In this document: positions 7,881 to 14,669 of the stretch, one piece after another | How positions within the stretch are numbered: the first letter of the stretch is position 1 | How the letters are laid out: every line of letters begins with the position of its first letter | Source: Desulfuromonadales bacterium | GTDB taxonomy: Bacteria > Desulfobacterota > Desulfuromonadia > Desulfuromonadales > UBA2294 | Length of the DNA stretch: 16,135 nucleotides | Direction: 5' to 3' | Assembly (NCBI GenBank): GCA_014859615.1 | Contig: JACUTX010000039.1 | Location: 1 to 16,135 of the forward strand | The notes under the pieces: model-generated | What the model saw: the letters and a program-made list of their open reading frames with translations, nothing else | Database searches by the model: none | What the model was told of the DNA's origin: nothing | Made by a program: the position numbers and the translations under genes

Positions 7881-9356
7881 CTAAACGGTAGCGCCGCCTG
7901 TAAAATGAGAAGCAAAGAAACGCAGAAGGCGACACAACCCCTGGCGGTCACTGCGCCGCAACGGCAGAACACCCGAGAACTGCTTTGCATCACGATTTTT
8001 AGCCACGGGTGCGTGCATCGATTCGAGAAAATAGGTTTCAGCTTCCACCAGCTGATCATCCTCTGCCAGCGACAAGACACCAAACAGATGATGACAGAAC
8101 GGGCGCCAGAGTGGTGCCGATTCATCTGCCGCCGGCAAGACAAAGATCCGCAATTGAAAGTTATCGCCAATCTTCAGACGACCGACATCCCCCAGTGTCA
8201 AATCCCCCGCTCCACGCAGAAAATCACTCTCCGGCTCGAACTCTTCTATCCCCTGCAGAGCGTGAAGAAACATTCCGACTTCACGATCGGAGGTGGCGAG
8301 AAGAATCAATTTGGCCGCCACCTGCTCTTTGACCGTCTCGGTCTCACAAAGAGCCCCCTTTATGGCGCGGATCTCATCGGCTTGCAGCAGGGCGATAACT
8401 GCCGTCGACGCACCGGGAACAATCTTCTTCTCCCGGACAAAACTCTTTTCAATCAGAGTCCGAAGAATCTGCAGAACTTCATAATCAGACAGGGGCGAAT
8501 TTTCAACAAGATCAGCGACCCGGGAACGGGTGGAGAGGGAGTGAAGAATTTCGAGCGTTGCAGGCCGAAGCCCCTCGGGTAATTGATCTAGAGAGATCGC
8601 CAGATCGATCAGGGTACCGGCAGCCGGGAAAGTTGACATCTGTGCGCGCATCTCATCATTCTGACGCATCCCCTCCAGAAGGAGCTGATCGGTCGACAGA
8701 TGAATCCGGGTTTGCGTCTGGGGTTGCCCCGGAGAAAACCGAAACTTCCCCTGATCCCACAACAGCAGGCGATAAAAGGCCTTAATCCCTTCGATCTGAC
8801 TAATACGGGCGTTGATAACATCCCCGCGCGATATGAAAATATAACCATTTTTTCGATTCGAAGTGAGAGCAAGAACCCCCTCTTTCTTGTTCATGGCAAA
8901 TACCTGCAACAGATCCGACAAACTGATCTGCTGAAGATCCCCTTCGACCTCTTTTTTGGCTTTACCGAGTTCAACTTTGCGCTGTTTTTTTGAAAAGAGT
9001 GCTCTGATCTCAACCAGCAGCTGCTCGTTATTAAACGGCTTGGGAATAAAGCGATCGAGCGACTCGCGAAAGCCGGGTAAATCCTCCCCTTCATGACCGA
9101 CAAAAAATATCATCACGTCGGCCGTATGCTGGTTGTTACGCAGGATCTGCACCAGCTGCTTCGAACCGAGTACCGGTACAGCCGTATCGAGGATGATCAG
9201 ATCCGGCGTCTTCTCCAGAGCGAGATCAAGGGCTTTGGCACCATCATCTCCGTGTGCAACGACGAATTCACTTTGCCGTAACAGCTTTGCAAGATCATTG
9301 AACAGATGACCGCCACTGATCAAAAGAATCGATTTTCCAAAAAGAGCGCGTGTCAT
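7881..9356 (-). CDS. Response regulator-like protein: degenerate REC, DUF4388 and pseudo-GTPase-like C-terminus
   Basis: A 491-residue cytoplasmic protein. Residues 8-122 form a receiver with phosphoacceptor D57 (LIILD) and K106 (PKPF), but the usual acidic pair after the first strand is replaced (LLISGG, 11-16), so Mg2+ binding and phosphorylation are doubtful. Residues 138-210 match DUF4388/PatA-like (GDLQQISLSDLLQVF, GYIFISRGDVINA, GKFRFSPG). Residues 255-310 look like a winged helix. Residues 345-485 resemble the small-GTPase-like COG2229 pattern: KLILLATSD, then LTLGDVGRLKIGDNFQLRIFVLP, then LWRPFCHHLFGVLSL. The P-loop GKT and the switch II PGQ are absent, suggesting a non-hydrolysing pseudo-GTPase (inference). 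The ATG overlaps the stop of the preceding regulator (ATGA), so the two are translationally coupled. Output target is unknown; DUF4388 proteins elsewhere serve signalling and polarity systems. Confidence 0.85.
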   Translation of the reverse strand: MTRALFGKSILLISGGHLFNDLAKLLRQSEFVVAHGDDGAKALDLALEKTPDLIILDTAVPVLGSKQLVQILRNNQHTADVMIFFVGHEGEDLPGFRESLDRFIPKPFNNEQLLVEIRALFSKKQRKVELGKAKKEVEGDLQQISLSDLLQVFAMNKKEGVLALTSNRKNGYIFISRGDVINARISQIEGIKAFYRLLLWDQGKFRFSPGQPQTQTRIHLSTDQLLLEGMRQNDEMRAQMSTFPAAGTLIDLAISLDQLPEGLRPATLEILHSLSTRSRVADLVENSPLSDYEVLQILRTLIEKSFVREKKIVPGASTAVIALLQADEIRAIKGALCETETVKEQVAAKLILLATSDREVGMFLHALQGIEEFEPESDFLRGAGDLTLGDVGRLKIGDNFQLRIFVLPAADESAPLWRPFCHHLFGVLSLAEDDQLVEAETYFLESMHAPVAKNRDAKQFSGVLPLRRSDRQGLCRLLRFFASHFTGGATV

Positions 9357-11239
9357 ATCTGCAACCTTAATTTATACAGATTCTGAAGATTGGCGATCAT
9401 ATTCTCGACAAAATAAAAGTCAGATGTATGGAAACCGCGCAGACCGTCAGTTGTCGTCTCTGTAAAGAGTGCGTAGGCATAATCCTCATTCAGGTACAAC
9501 AGAAAGGTTGTCTTCTGAAACCGGTCATCATCGACAAAGATCGGAAAAACCTTCTGCATGTCCCAACTGACCCGTTGGCTTCCACCCAGAAGAAAAAGTG
9601 AGGTCCCTGACTGTTCCAGCTCCAAAAGATTGGGGAGCCCCTGGCGAACTTCATCAAAATCGGCACAGCCATAGAACAGAACGCCGTGCGATCGCCCCGG
9701 TTCCGTCACTTCGTGGCAAAGTGCTTTGAGAGTCTCGATCAGGCGAGACGCCGGTAATGTGACGTAGCGGCTCTTCCCTGGCGCTTCGTAGCGGGCCATG
9801 GTCTGACGAAACTTTTCCTGATCGGCCGTGACAAAAGTCTCCCCCTTCGGGCCGAGTAATGTTTTGATGATTGTCCAGAAATCCATTTTCTGGAGCCTGC
9901 TGCGATAAAAGAGCCCGGATTTAAGCCGTTCCAATCGGGCCGTGGTGACCCGTTGCAACGCTTCGAGCGACGGCCCATCGACCGGAAACGATGCGGAACG
10001 CATATAAACTTCAATTGGCATATCCCTATGCATATTGCTCAGTTTCAACTGCCCGTCAATCGCCTTGCGCAACCGTTTCTGGGTGATCAGCGACCCCCAA
10101 TAGTCGGTCTCCGGCAACAGGATATGATAAATATTGTCTTTGTACAGCGCCATGATATCGGCATCACGCAGAATTTCATTAACGGCGGCCAGCAACCGCT
10201 GCTGCCCCGCCTCGATTTCCCGATCGAGAAATTTGCTTTTGAGTTCGTCAAAATTATCGATCGTCAACTGCAAAAACGACAAGCGGCGGTTGTAACGGCG
10301 TGCCTTGTAGAGCTCCTTGGCGGCGTGATCGTTGAAAAAAGCCATATTGTAGGCTTCTTTCTGCTCCACGCGTAATGAACCCCGCTGCAACTCACGGATC
10401 TGCAGAACATAGCGAAGAGATGCGGCGGCAAAAACAGAGATCAGATCAGCGACCTTTTGATCCCGGGGGGTAAAAACAGCCCGTCCGGTCGGCAGTTCCA
10501 TCCGAATCATCGCCAGAGGACGATTTTCATGCTGCAGCGGCAGATAGAGATAACGCCCTTTTTGCAGCAGAACGGCCCGTCCACCGCGCACCAACCGTTG
10601 TTCCGATTCACCTACCGACACCGTCTCTTCATCATCTTTGAGACGGGTCAGACCCCGCCGGGTTCGATAGGTGAATTCATCGCCGGTCGGACTCGCCAGC
10701 CAGAGAATCCCCCCCTCGGCCGCAAGAAGTTCCATCATGGTATCGAGGATCAAGTCACCCAGACGATCGAGATCATCGACTTTCAGCAGGTCGAGACAGC
10801 GATCGTAGCGCGACATCACAAAATAATATTCAATATTCTCATCCAGAATTTGCCGATGTTCACGACCGACGGATTGACGGAGCAGGATCCGGTCAACCTG
10901 CATCAGAAGTTCTTCAGGATTGATCGGCTTGAGCAGATAATCGACAACACCGATTTTGAGGGCCTGTACCGCCAGGGTAACATCCTGGTGCCCGGTAATA
11001 ATCAGGATTTCCTGTTGGGGAGCAAACTGCTGAAGCGCAACGACCAGTTCGAGCCCTTTAAGCTCACCCAGAGCCAGATCGGCAATAACCAGATCAAACG
11101 CTTCGCGATTCATCGCCTGAAGTCCCGCTTCAACAGAGTCGACAACAGCGATGAAATAACCATCATCCGCAAAGAGGTTTTTATAAAACCGCTGATAAAA
11201 CGGTTTATCATCGATGGCAAGGATACGCCCCTTGGCCAT
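9353..11239 (-). CDS. Response regulator: REC-GAF-degenerate GGDEF-DICT-like
   Basis: A 628-residue protein with a full receiver at 4-122: acidic pair D10-D11, phosphoacceptor D54 (LVIADL), T82 and K104 (LLKP). Residues about 150-283 look like a GAF sensor domain. Residues about 298-400 follow the GGDEF fold (RRYNRRLSFLQLTIDNF, then ILLPET), but the signature position reads KDNIY (367-371), so no cyclase activity is expected. The C-terminus (about 495-620; HGVLFYGCADF, TSLFLLGG, YAYALFTETT, GFHTSDFYF) resembles a DICT domain, known from cyclic-di-GMP and two-component proteins. No DNA-binding domain is evident, so output is probably by protein contact. The SD is AAGGGAG, 4 nt before the ATG. 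It lies 24 bp after miaB and overlaps the DUF4388 regulator by 4 nt. No cognate histidine kinase is adjacent. Confidence 0.85.
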   Translation of the reverse strand: MAKGRILAIDDKPFYQRFYKNLFADDGYFIAVVDSVEAGLQAMNREAFDLVIADLALGELKGLELVVALQQFAPQQEILIITGHQDVTLAVQALKIGVVDYLLKPINPEELLMQVDRILLRQSVGREHRQILDENIEYYFVMSRYDRCLDLLKVDDLDRLGDLILDTMMELLAAEGGILWLASPTGDEFTYRTRRGLTRLKDDEETVSVGESEQRLVRGGRAVLLQKGRYLYLPLQHENRPLAMIRMELPTGRAVFTPRDQKVADLISVFAAASLRYVLQIRELQRGSLRVEQKEAYNMAFFNDHAAKELYKARRYNRRLSFLQLTIDNFDELKSKFLDREIEAGQQRLLAAVNEILRDADIMALYKDNIYHILLPETDYWGSLITQKRLRKAIDGQLKLSNMHRDMPIEVYMRSASFPVDGPSLEALQRVTTARLERLKSGLFYRSRLQKMDFWTIIKTLLGPKGETFVTADQEKFRQTMARYEAPGKSRYVTLPASRLIETLKALCHEVTEPGRSHGVLFYGCADFDEVRQGLPNLLELEQSGTSLFLLGGSQRVSWDMQKVFPIFVDDDRFQKTTFLLYLNEDYAYALFTETTTDGLRGFHTSDFYFVENMIANLQNLYKLRLQI

Positions 11240-11263
11240 GGGAACTCCCTTCGTTACAGCGAT

Positions 11264-12595
11264 TCAGTTATTTTTGCTGACCCGTTCACCCAGTTGCGTA
11301 TTGCGATTGTTTTTGATGATTTTGACCGAAACTGTTTCCCCGATCAGGTTGTCGCTGCCGGTGAAGTTCACGACCCGGTTCCAGGTTGTCCGTCCGTAGA
11401 GCTGGCCCGAACCTTGCCGGCTCTCCCCCTCGACCAGAACAGAGAGAACCGAACCGACATCCTGAGCCCAGATTTGCCGACTGTTCTCCTGCTGTAACGC
11501 CAGGAGACGGTCAAACCTGCGTTGTTTCACATCTGCCGAAAAATCATCTTTTAAATCCGCGGCCGATGTGCCGGGACGGGCGGAATAAAGAAAGGTGAAA
11601 GCATCCGCATAACCGACCGCTTCAACCAGTGAAAGCGTCTCGATAAAATCGTCTTCAGTCTCACCGGGAAACCCGACAATAATATCGGTCGTAATACGAA
11701 TGTCCGGGCAGACGGCCCTGAGTTTTGCGACCCGATCGAGATAAAGGGGACGGGTGTAGCCGCGATTCATCTGCTGAAGTATCCTGTCCGATCCGCTCTG
11801 AACCGGCAGATGGATATGATGGCAGATCTTTTCAATCCGGCCAAAACAAGCGATCAATTCATCCGAGATGTCTTTGGGATGCGAAGTTGTAAAACGGATT
11901 CGTTCTATCCCGTCGATGTCTGCCACCAATTCGAGCAGTTGTGCAAAGCTTATTTCCCCCTCGACGCGATTTCCGTAAGAATTGACATTCTGACCAATCA
12001 GGGTGATTTCCCGCACACCTTCGGCGGCCAGTTCAATGACCTCCTGCACGATCTCCCTGCTGGGGCGACTGATTTCTCGCCCCCGGACATGCGGAACAAT
12101 GCAGTAAGAACAGAAGTTGTCACACCCCTGCATGATCGTCACAAACCGGGTGATCGCATCGCTGTCCCGCCGCTGCGGAAAGAGCTGCAGACGGGTCTCC
12201 TGATCGAGAAATTGCGTCTCTTGAAATCGCCCCTTCTTCTGTTCGACGAGACGAACCATTTCAGGGAGCTTGTGCAGGTTGTGCGTACCGAAAACAATAT
12301 CGAGATGAGGTACCTTTTCGAGCAGACGCTCCCCCTCCTGCTGGGCGACACAGCCGCCGACACAGACGATCAGATCGCGTTTTTTTTCTTTGAGCGGCTT
12401 GAAACTGCCGAGATGACCGTAGACTTTGCGTTCTGCCTTGTCGCGGATGGAACAGGTATTGAGCAGGACCAGATCAGCCTGTTCGGCATCAGCTGTCGGC
12501 AGATAACCGATCTGTGTCAGCATATCGGCAATCCGTTCCGAATCGACAACATTCATCTGACAACCGAATGTCTCCATAAAAAAAAGTTTCGTCAT
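11264..12595 (-). CDS. miaB: tRNA-2-methylthio-N6-dimethylallyladenosine synthase
   Basis: MiaB is a radical-SAM methylthiotransferase that adds a methylthio group to i6A37 of tRNAs reading UNN codons. The 443-residue protein has the N-terminal MTTase domain with its second-cluster cysteines C12 (ETFGCQMN), C48 (NTCSIR) and C82 (VGGCVA), the radical-SAM cluster C158-x3-C162-x2-C165 (GCDNFCSYC), and a TRAM RNA-binding domain from about 375. The pattern ETFGCQMN and the NTCSIR/GRE signatures favour MiaB over RimO or MtaB. The ATG at 12595 has its only SD (AAGGAG, 12618-12613) 17 nt away, which is unusual; an in-frame ATT at 12607 would be 5 nt from it and add four residues. A promoter-like TTGACA-N17-TAACAT precedes it, so it may start its own transcript although it lies only 71 bp after the PH-domain gene. 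Confidence 0.97.
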   Translation of the reverse strand: MTKLFFMETFGCQMNVVDSERIADMLTQIGYLPTADAEQADLVLLNTCSIRDKAERKVYGHLGSFKPLKEKKRDLIVCVGGCVAQQEGERLLEKVPHLDIVFGTHNLHKLPEMVRLVEQKKGRFQETQFLDQETRLQLFPQRRDSDAITRFVTIMQGCDNFCSYCIVPHVRGREISRPSREIVQEVIELAAEGVREITLIGQNVNSYGNRVEGEISFAQLLELVADIDGIERIRFTTSHPKDISDELIACFGRIEKICHHIHLPVQSGSDRILQQMNRGYTRPLYLDRVAKLRAVCPDIRITTDIIVGFPGETEDDFIETLSLVEAVGYADAFTFLYSARPGTSAADLKDDFSADVKQRRFDRLLALQQENSRQIWAQDVGSVLSVLVEGESRQGSGQLYGRTTWNRVVNFTGSDNLIGETVSVKIIKNNRNTQLGERVSKNN

Positions 12596-12612
12596 GAATA
12601 TTTTAATTTAAA

Positions 12613-12618
12613 CTCCTT
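12613..12618 (-). promoter_or_regulatory. SD sequence of miaB at abnormal distance
   Basis: AAGGAG reads 12618 to 12613 on the minus strand. It is 17 nt from the annotated ATG, beyond the usual 5-9 nt, but 5 nt from an in-frame ATT codon at 12607-12605 (a TAA stop lies just before that ATT, in the SD spacer). No other SD-like sequence is present, so it is the element that decides the start. Confidence 0.5.
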
Positions 12619-12624
12619 CAAATT

Positions 12625-12660
12625 GGTTAACCTGTCGATGTTAATGCCGGGTCGACCTGT
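12625..12660 (-). repeat. Pair of palindromic direct repeats over the miaB promoter (operator-like)
   Basis: GGTTAACCTGT (12625-12635) and GGTCGACCTGT (12650-12660) are 11-base direct repeats differing at two central positions. Each contains an 8-bp perfect palindrome (GGTTAACC, GGTCGACC). They are exactly 25 bp apart, about 2.4 helical turns. One lies in the spacer between the -35 and -10 of the candidate promoter, the other across the expected transcription start. Such placement fits a repressor dimer pair, but the regulator is not known. Confidence 0.45.
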
Positions 12661-12666
12661 TGTCAA
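12638..12666 (-). promoter_or_regulatory. Candidate sigma-70 promoter for miaB
   Basis: A perfect -35 TTGACA (12666-12661) begins at the base after the stop codon of the PH-domain gene. It is followed by a 17-nt spacer and TAACAT (12643-12638; four of six consensus bases). Start of transcription would be near 12631, leaving a leader of about 25-36 nt with the SD. This suggests that miaB and the downstream regulators can be transcribed apart from the M48-PH pair. Confidence 0.5.
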
Positions 12667-13212
12667 TCACAACGCTTCTGAGCTGGCAGAAGAGACCCCT
12701 TCGACGCCACTTCCACTTTGCGCCATTGCCGCCTCCAGCAGATCGGTCATCTGCCGGGGGTGTTCGATACATGCAAGCACGACTTTTGCGTCCCGCCCTG
12801 CAGCGCGAAGCGACACCGAACCGAGTGTTTTGGAAAAAAAATTCAGCCGGAACCAGGTAATGTCGCGAAGCGCCAGTGTCAAAACACTCTTTTTGAACAC
12901 CCCGGACTGCAGCAGCAGACGGCGATCTGTGATGGCGTAATAGACCGATTCCCACTCCAGACGAGCAACGATCAGATGCCCGATCGCGAGGTAGAGACCC
13001 GCCAGCAGAAAAGGGAGAGGGATCCAGCTGTATAATGCCTGCTGATAAACCGGTTCAACACTGATTCCGACATAAAGCCAGACCGAACAGGGGACCAGCA
13101 GCACCAGTCCAAACAGTGAATGGGGCCAGTTCCGAAAAGTGTAGCAGCGTGGCGCAGGCTTCCCTTGCCAGACGATGCTCTCATCCGGTTGCAAATGATC
13201 ATTCCAGTTCAT
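12667..13212 (-). CDS. Membrane protein with bacterial PH domain
   Basis: The ATG at 13212 is preceded by TGGAG with 7-nt spacing and overlaps the end of the M48 gene by 14 nt; an upstream in-frame extension is a shadow of that gene. The 181-residue protein opens with a short motif typical of this family (DESIVWQGKP, 10-19). Two hydrophobic membrane segments follow at about 31-50 and 63-83, then a bacterial PH (DUF304-like) domain at about 88-163 with the usual YYAITDRRLL (91-100). A Ser/Ala-rich tail ends the protein. Members of the family are inner-membrane proteins of unknown role. The gene overlap implies co-translation with the M48 lipoprotein, but the two proteins need not contact each other, as one is inner-membrane and the other probably a periplasmic lipoprotein. 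Confidence 0.85.
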   Translation of the reverse strand: MNWNDHLQPDESIVWQGKPAPRCYTFRNWPHSLFGLVLLVPCSVWLYVGISVEPVYQQALYSWIPLPFLLAGLYLAIGHLIVARLEWESVYYAITDRRLLLQSGVFKKSVLTLALRDITWFRLNFFSKTLGSVSLRAAGRDAKVVLACIEHPRQMTDLLEAAMAQSGSGVEGVSSASSEAL

Positions 13213-14458
13213 GCGCTGACTCCAGAATCCGTTTCGCGGCCAGTCTCCCCATCTGACTCTCTTTAAAATAATGAACAACTTCACGGTAAAGGGAAAGAGC
13301 ACTCTTGCTATCGCCGATATCTTCGTAATAACGCGCCAGAAGGTACCCCCCCAACGACGTCGGCAAAAGGGCCTGACTGCGGATTAAATGTTCTTCTGCC
13401 GCATTGAACTTTTTTTCCTGCAGATAAATATAACCGAGTCCGAGCCGCGCATGATAATAAGCGCTATCAAGACGCATAGCACGGGTCAAGTGCTGACGAG
13501 CAGCAACGAAAGCATCCTGACGCATATAAGCCAAACCAAGACCGGTTAAAAGAAGAGCCTGATCAGGAGCCGTGGTCGCAGCCTTGAGATACATGCTGAT
13601 CGCCTGATCCGTAACCCCATTTTTCTCGAGTTGGAGCGCCTCCTGGTACATGACGTATCCCGGTCGGGTTGCGAGCAGAACCGAACTCAGATGTTCAAAA
13701 AAGGAAGAGGCTATTTTAACCGGATCAGCCTGAGACGAAGAGAGCGCCGCAACGAAGACCTCTGCCGCTTTAAATCGTTTGGTCGATAACGGGTGCTGTT
13801 TCGTCATGCTCTGCGTCTGAAAATCGGGAAGCGCCTCAAGACGGGCATAAATTTTCGGCAGCAGACTCACATAGAGGGTCGGATCGAGACCGGCGGAGGC
13901 AAAAAGCTCCACAGCGTATCGATCCGCAGCGATCTCCTGCGTATTGCTGAACGGCTCAGTCAGAAACTTCGAAGAGATGGCCGCCGCATCGTAATCAGAA
14001 AGCGGCAGAAGCCTTTTCTGCTGCATACTGATGCGTGCAGCAAGCTGAACTCCGTCCCGGGACGCATCATGTCCAAGCTGGTGTGCCAAAAGAACCAGCA
14101 GCTCGACCTCGCTCTCAACCTGAAACAGCAGACCGCGTGTCACAACAATTTCACCCCCCGGCAGGGCGAAAGCCGCCGGAACCGGATCGTTGACGATATA
14201 AAAAACAGGCTTCTGCTTGCCGGTTTGCAGTCTGGCCGCCACGGAAGAGAGAGCCGTCTGAACCTCTTCATCAGGAATCTTTGCTCCAAGCCGCTGTAAA
14301 ACAAATGGATTGACCGCTTTTGCATAGGTCTCTTCGTTGGCCAGCGTGATCGTCTTAAGATCGATGTCCGGACGGATAAATGCGCAACCTTGCGTAAGGA
14401 TGGTTATGGTCAGCGCAATCATCGAAACTGAAGATAACTTTCTACAGGCTGTTTTCAT
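13199..14458 (-). CDS. M48-type TPR lipoprotein with HQLGH in place of HExxH (predicted pseudo-peptidase)
   Basis: A 419-residue BepA-like protein. Residues 1-24 are a signal sequence ending TQGC with C25 as likely lipidated residue (the -3 and -2 positions are not ideal), so it is probably a membrane-anchored periplasmic protein. The M48 fold covers about 60-255: ALPGGEIVVTRGLL (98-111), zinc site H126-Q127-L-G-H130, third ligand E175 in QEIAAD, D179, and QHP with H222. The catalytic glutamate is a glutamine (codon CAG), so zinc can bind but peptide hydrolysis should be lost. Three or four TPR-like repeats fill about 265-400. In Escherichia coli BepA the protease-TPR pair assists outer-membrane LptD assembly; that is an analogy only. 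The SD GAGGG lies 6 nt before the ATG. It is the first gene of the minus-strand series and overlaps the PH-domain gene. Confidence 0.9.
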   Translation of the reverse strand: MKTACRKLSSVSMIALTITILTQGCAFIRPDIDLKTITLANEETYAKAVNPFVLQRLGAKIPDEEVQTALSSVAARLQTGKQKPVFYIVNDPVPAAFALPGGEIVVTRGLLFQVESEVELLVLLAHQLGHDASRDGVQLAARISMQQKRLLPLSDYDAAAISSKFLTEPFSNTQEIAADRYAVELFASAGLDPTLYVSLLPKIYARLEALPDFQTQSMTKQHPLSTKRFKAAEVFVAALSSSQADPVKIASSFFEHLSSVLLATRPGYVMYQEALQLEKNGVTDQAISMYLKAATTAPDQALLLTGLGLAYMRQDAFVAARQHLTRAMRLDSAYYHARLGLGYIYLQEKKFNAAEEHLIRSQALLPTSLGGYLLARYYEDIGDSKSALSLYREVVHYFKESQMGRLAAKRILESAHELE

Positions 14459-14487
14459 ATAGACCCTCTATTTATTGTCATTCTGTG

Positions 14488-14516
14488 ATACTAAAGTGTT
14501 CTGTTGCGACTAACAA
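14488..14516 (-). promoter_or_regulatory. Candidate sigma-70 promoter for the M48-PH pair
   Basis: On the minus strand TTGTTA (14516-14511) is followed by a 17-nt spacer and TAGTAT (14493-14488), each four of six consensus bases. Start of transcription would be near 14481, leaving about 23 nt before the ATG at 14458 with its SD inside. It lies in the 211-bp divergent gap between the M48 and AMMECR1 genes. Confidence 0.35.
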
Positions 14517-14576
14517 GAGCAGATTCAGATATAACCTGTCGGCAGAGCAAATCAGACTGTAACCAGCAAAGGCTAC

Positions 14577-14605
14577 TTGCAAAAAAACAGCAAAACGCAT
14601 AGCAT
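14577..14605 (+). promoter_or_regulatory. Candidate promoter for the AMMECR1 gene
   Basis: TTGCAA (14577-14582), a 17-nt spacer and TAGCAT (14600-14605) give four of six matches at each box. The expected start, near 14612, falls in the AACGAT inverted repeat. This is weak evidence in AT-rich DNA. Confidence 0.25.
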
Positions 14606-14608
14606 GAA

Positions 14609-14624
14609 AACGATTTTTATCGTT
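14609..14624. repeat. Short inverted repeat in the AMMECR1 leader
   Basis: AACGAT, four T, then ATCGTT form a perfect 6-bp inverted repeat. It could be an operator near the start of transcription or a small hairpin. It is too short for a terminator, and no U-run follows. Confidence 0.4.
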
Positions 14625-14669
14625 ACAAAATAACTCATAAAACTCTTATTTTGGAGGCCATGCCAACAG

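Noticed and set aside
7856..8170. N-terminal extension of the PHP protein
   Set aside because: The extra 105 codons run out of frame inside the DUF4388 gene. The ATG at 7855 has a perfect AGGAGG and begins exactly at the PHP motif DLHTHT.
7761..8582. A 273-codon plus-strand ORF
   Set aside because: It overlaps the PHP and DUF4388 genes antisense and shows no domain; treated as a shadow.
10457..11497. A 346-codon plus-strand ORF
   Set aside because: It is antisense to the REC-GAF-GGDEF-like gene and the end of miaB, with no SD support or recognisable motif.
11810..12940. A 376-codon plus-strand ORF
   Set aside because: It lies antisense across miaB and the PH-domain gene, both strongly supported by motifs and SDs. 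Its protein has no recognisable domain and looks like a frame shadow.
13213..13302. Upstream extension of the PH-domain protein
   Set aside because: It would overlap the M48 gene by about 100 bp; the ATG at 13212 has an SD and begins the conserved part.
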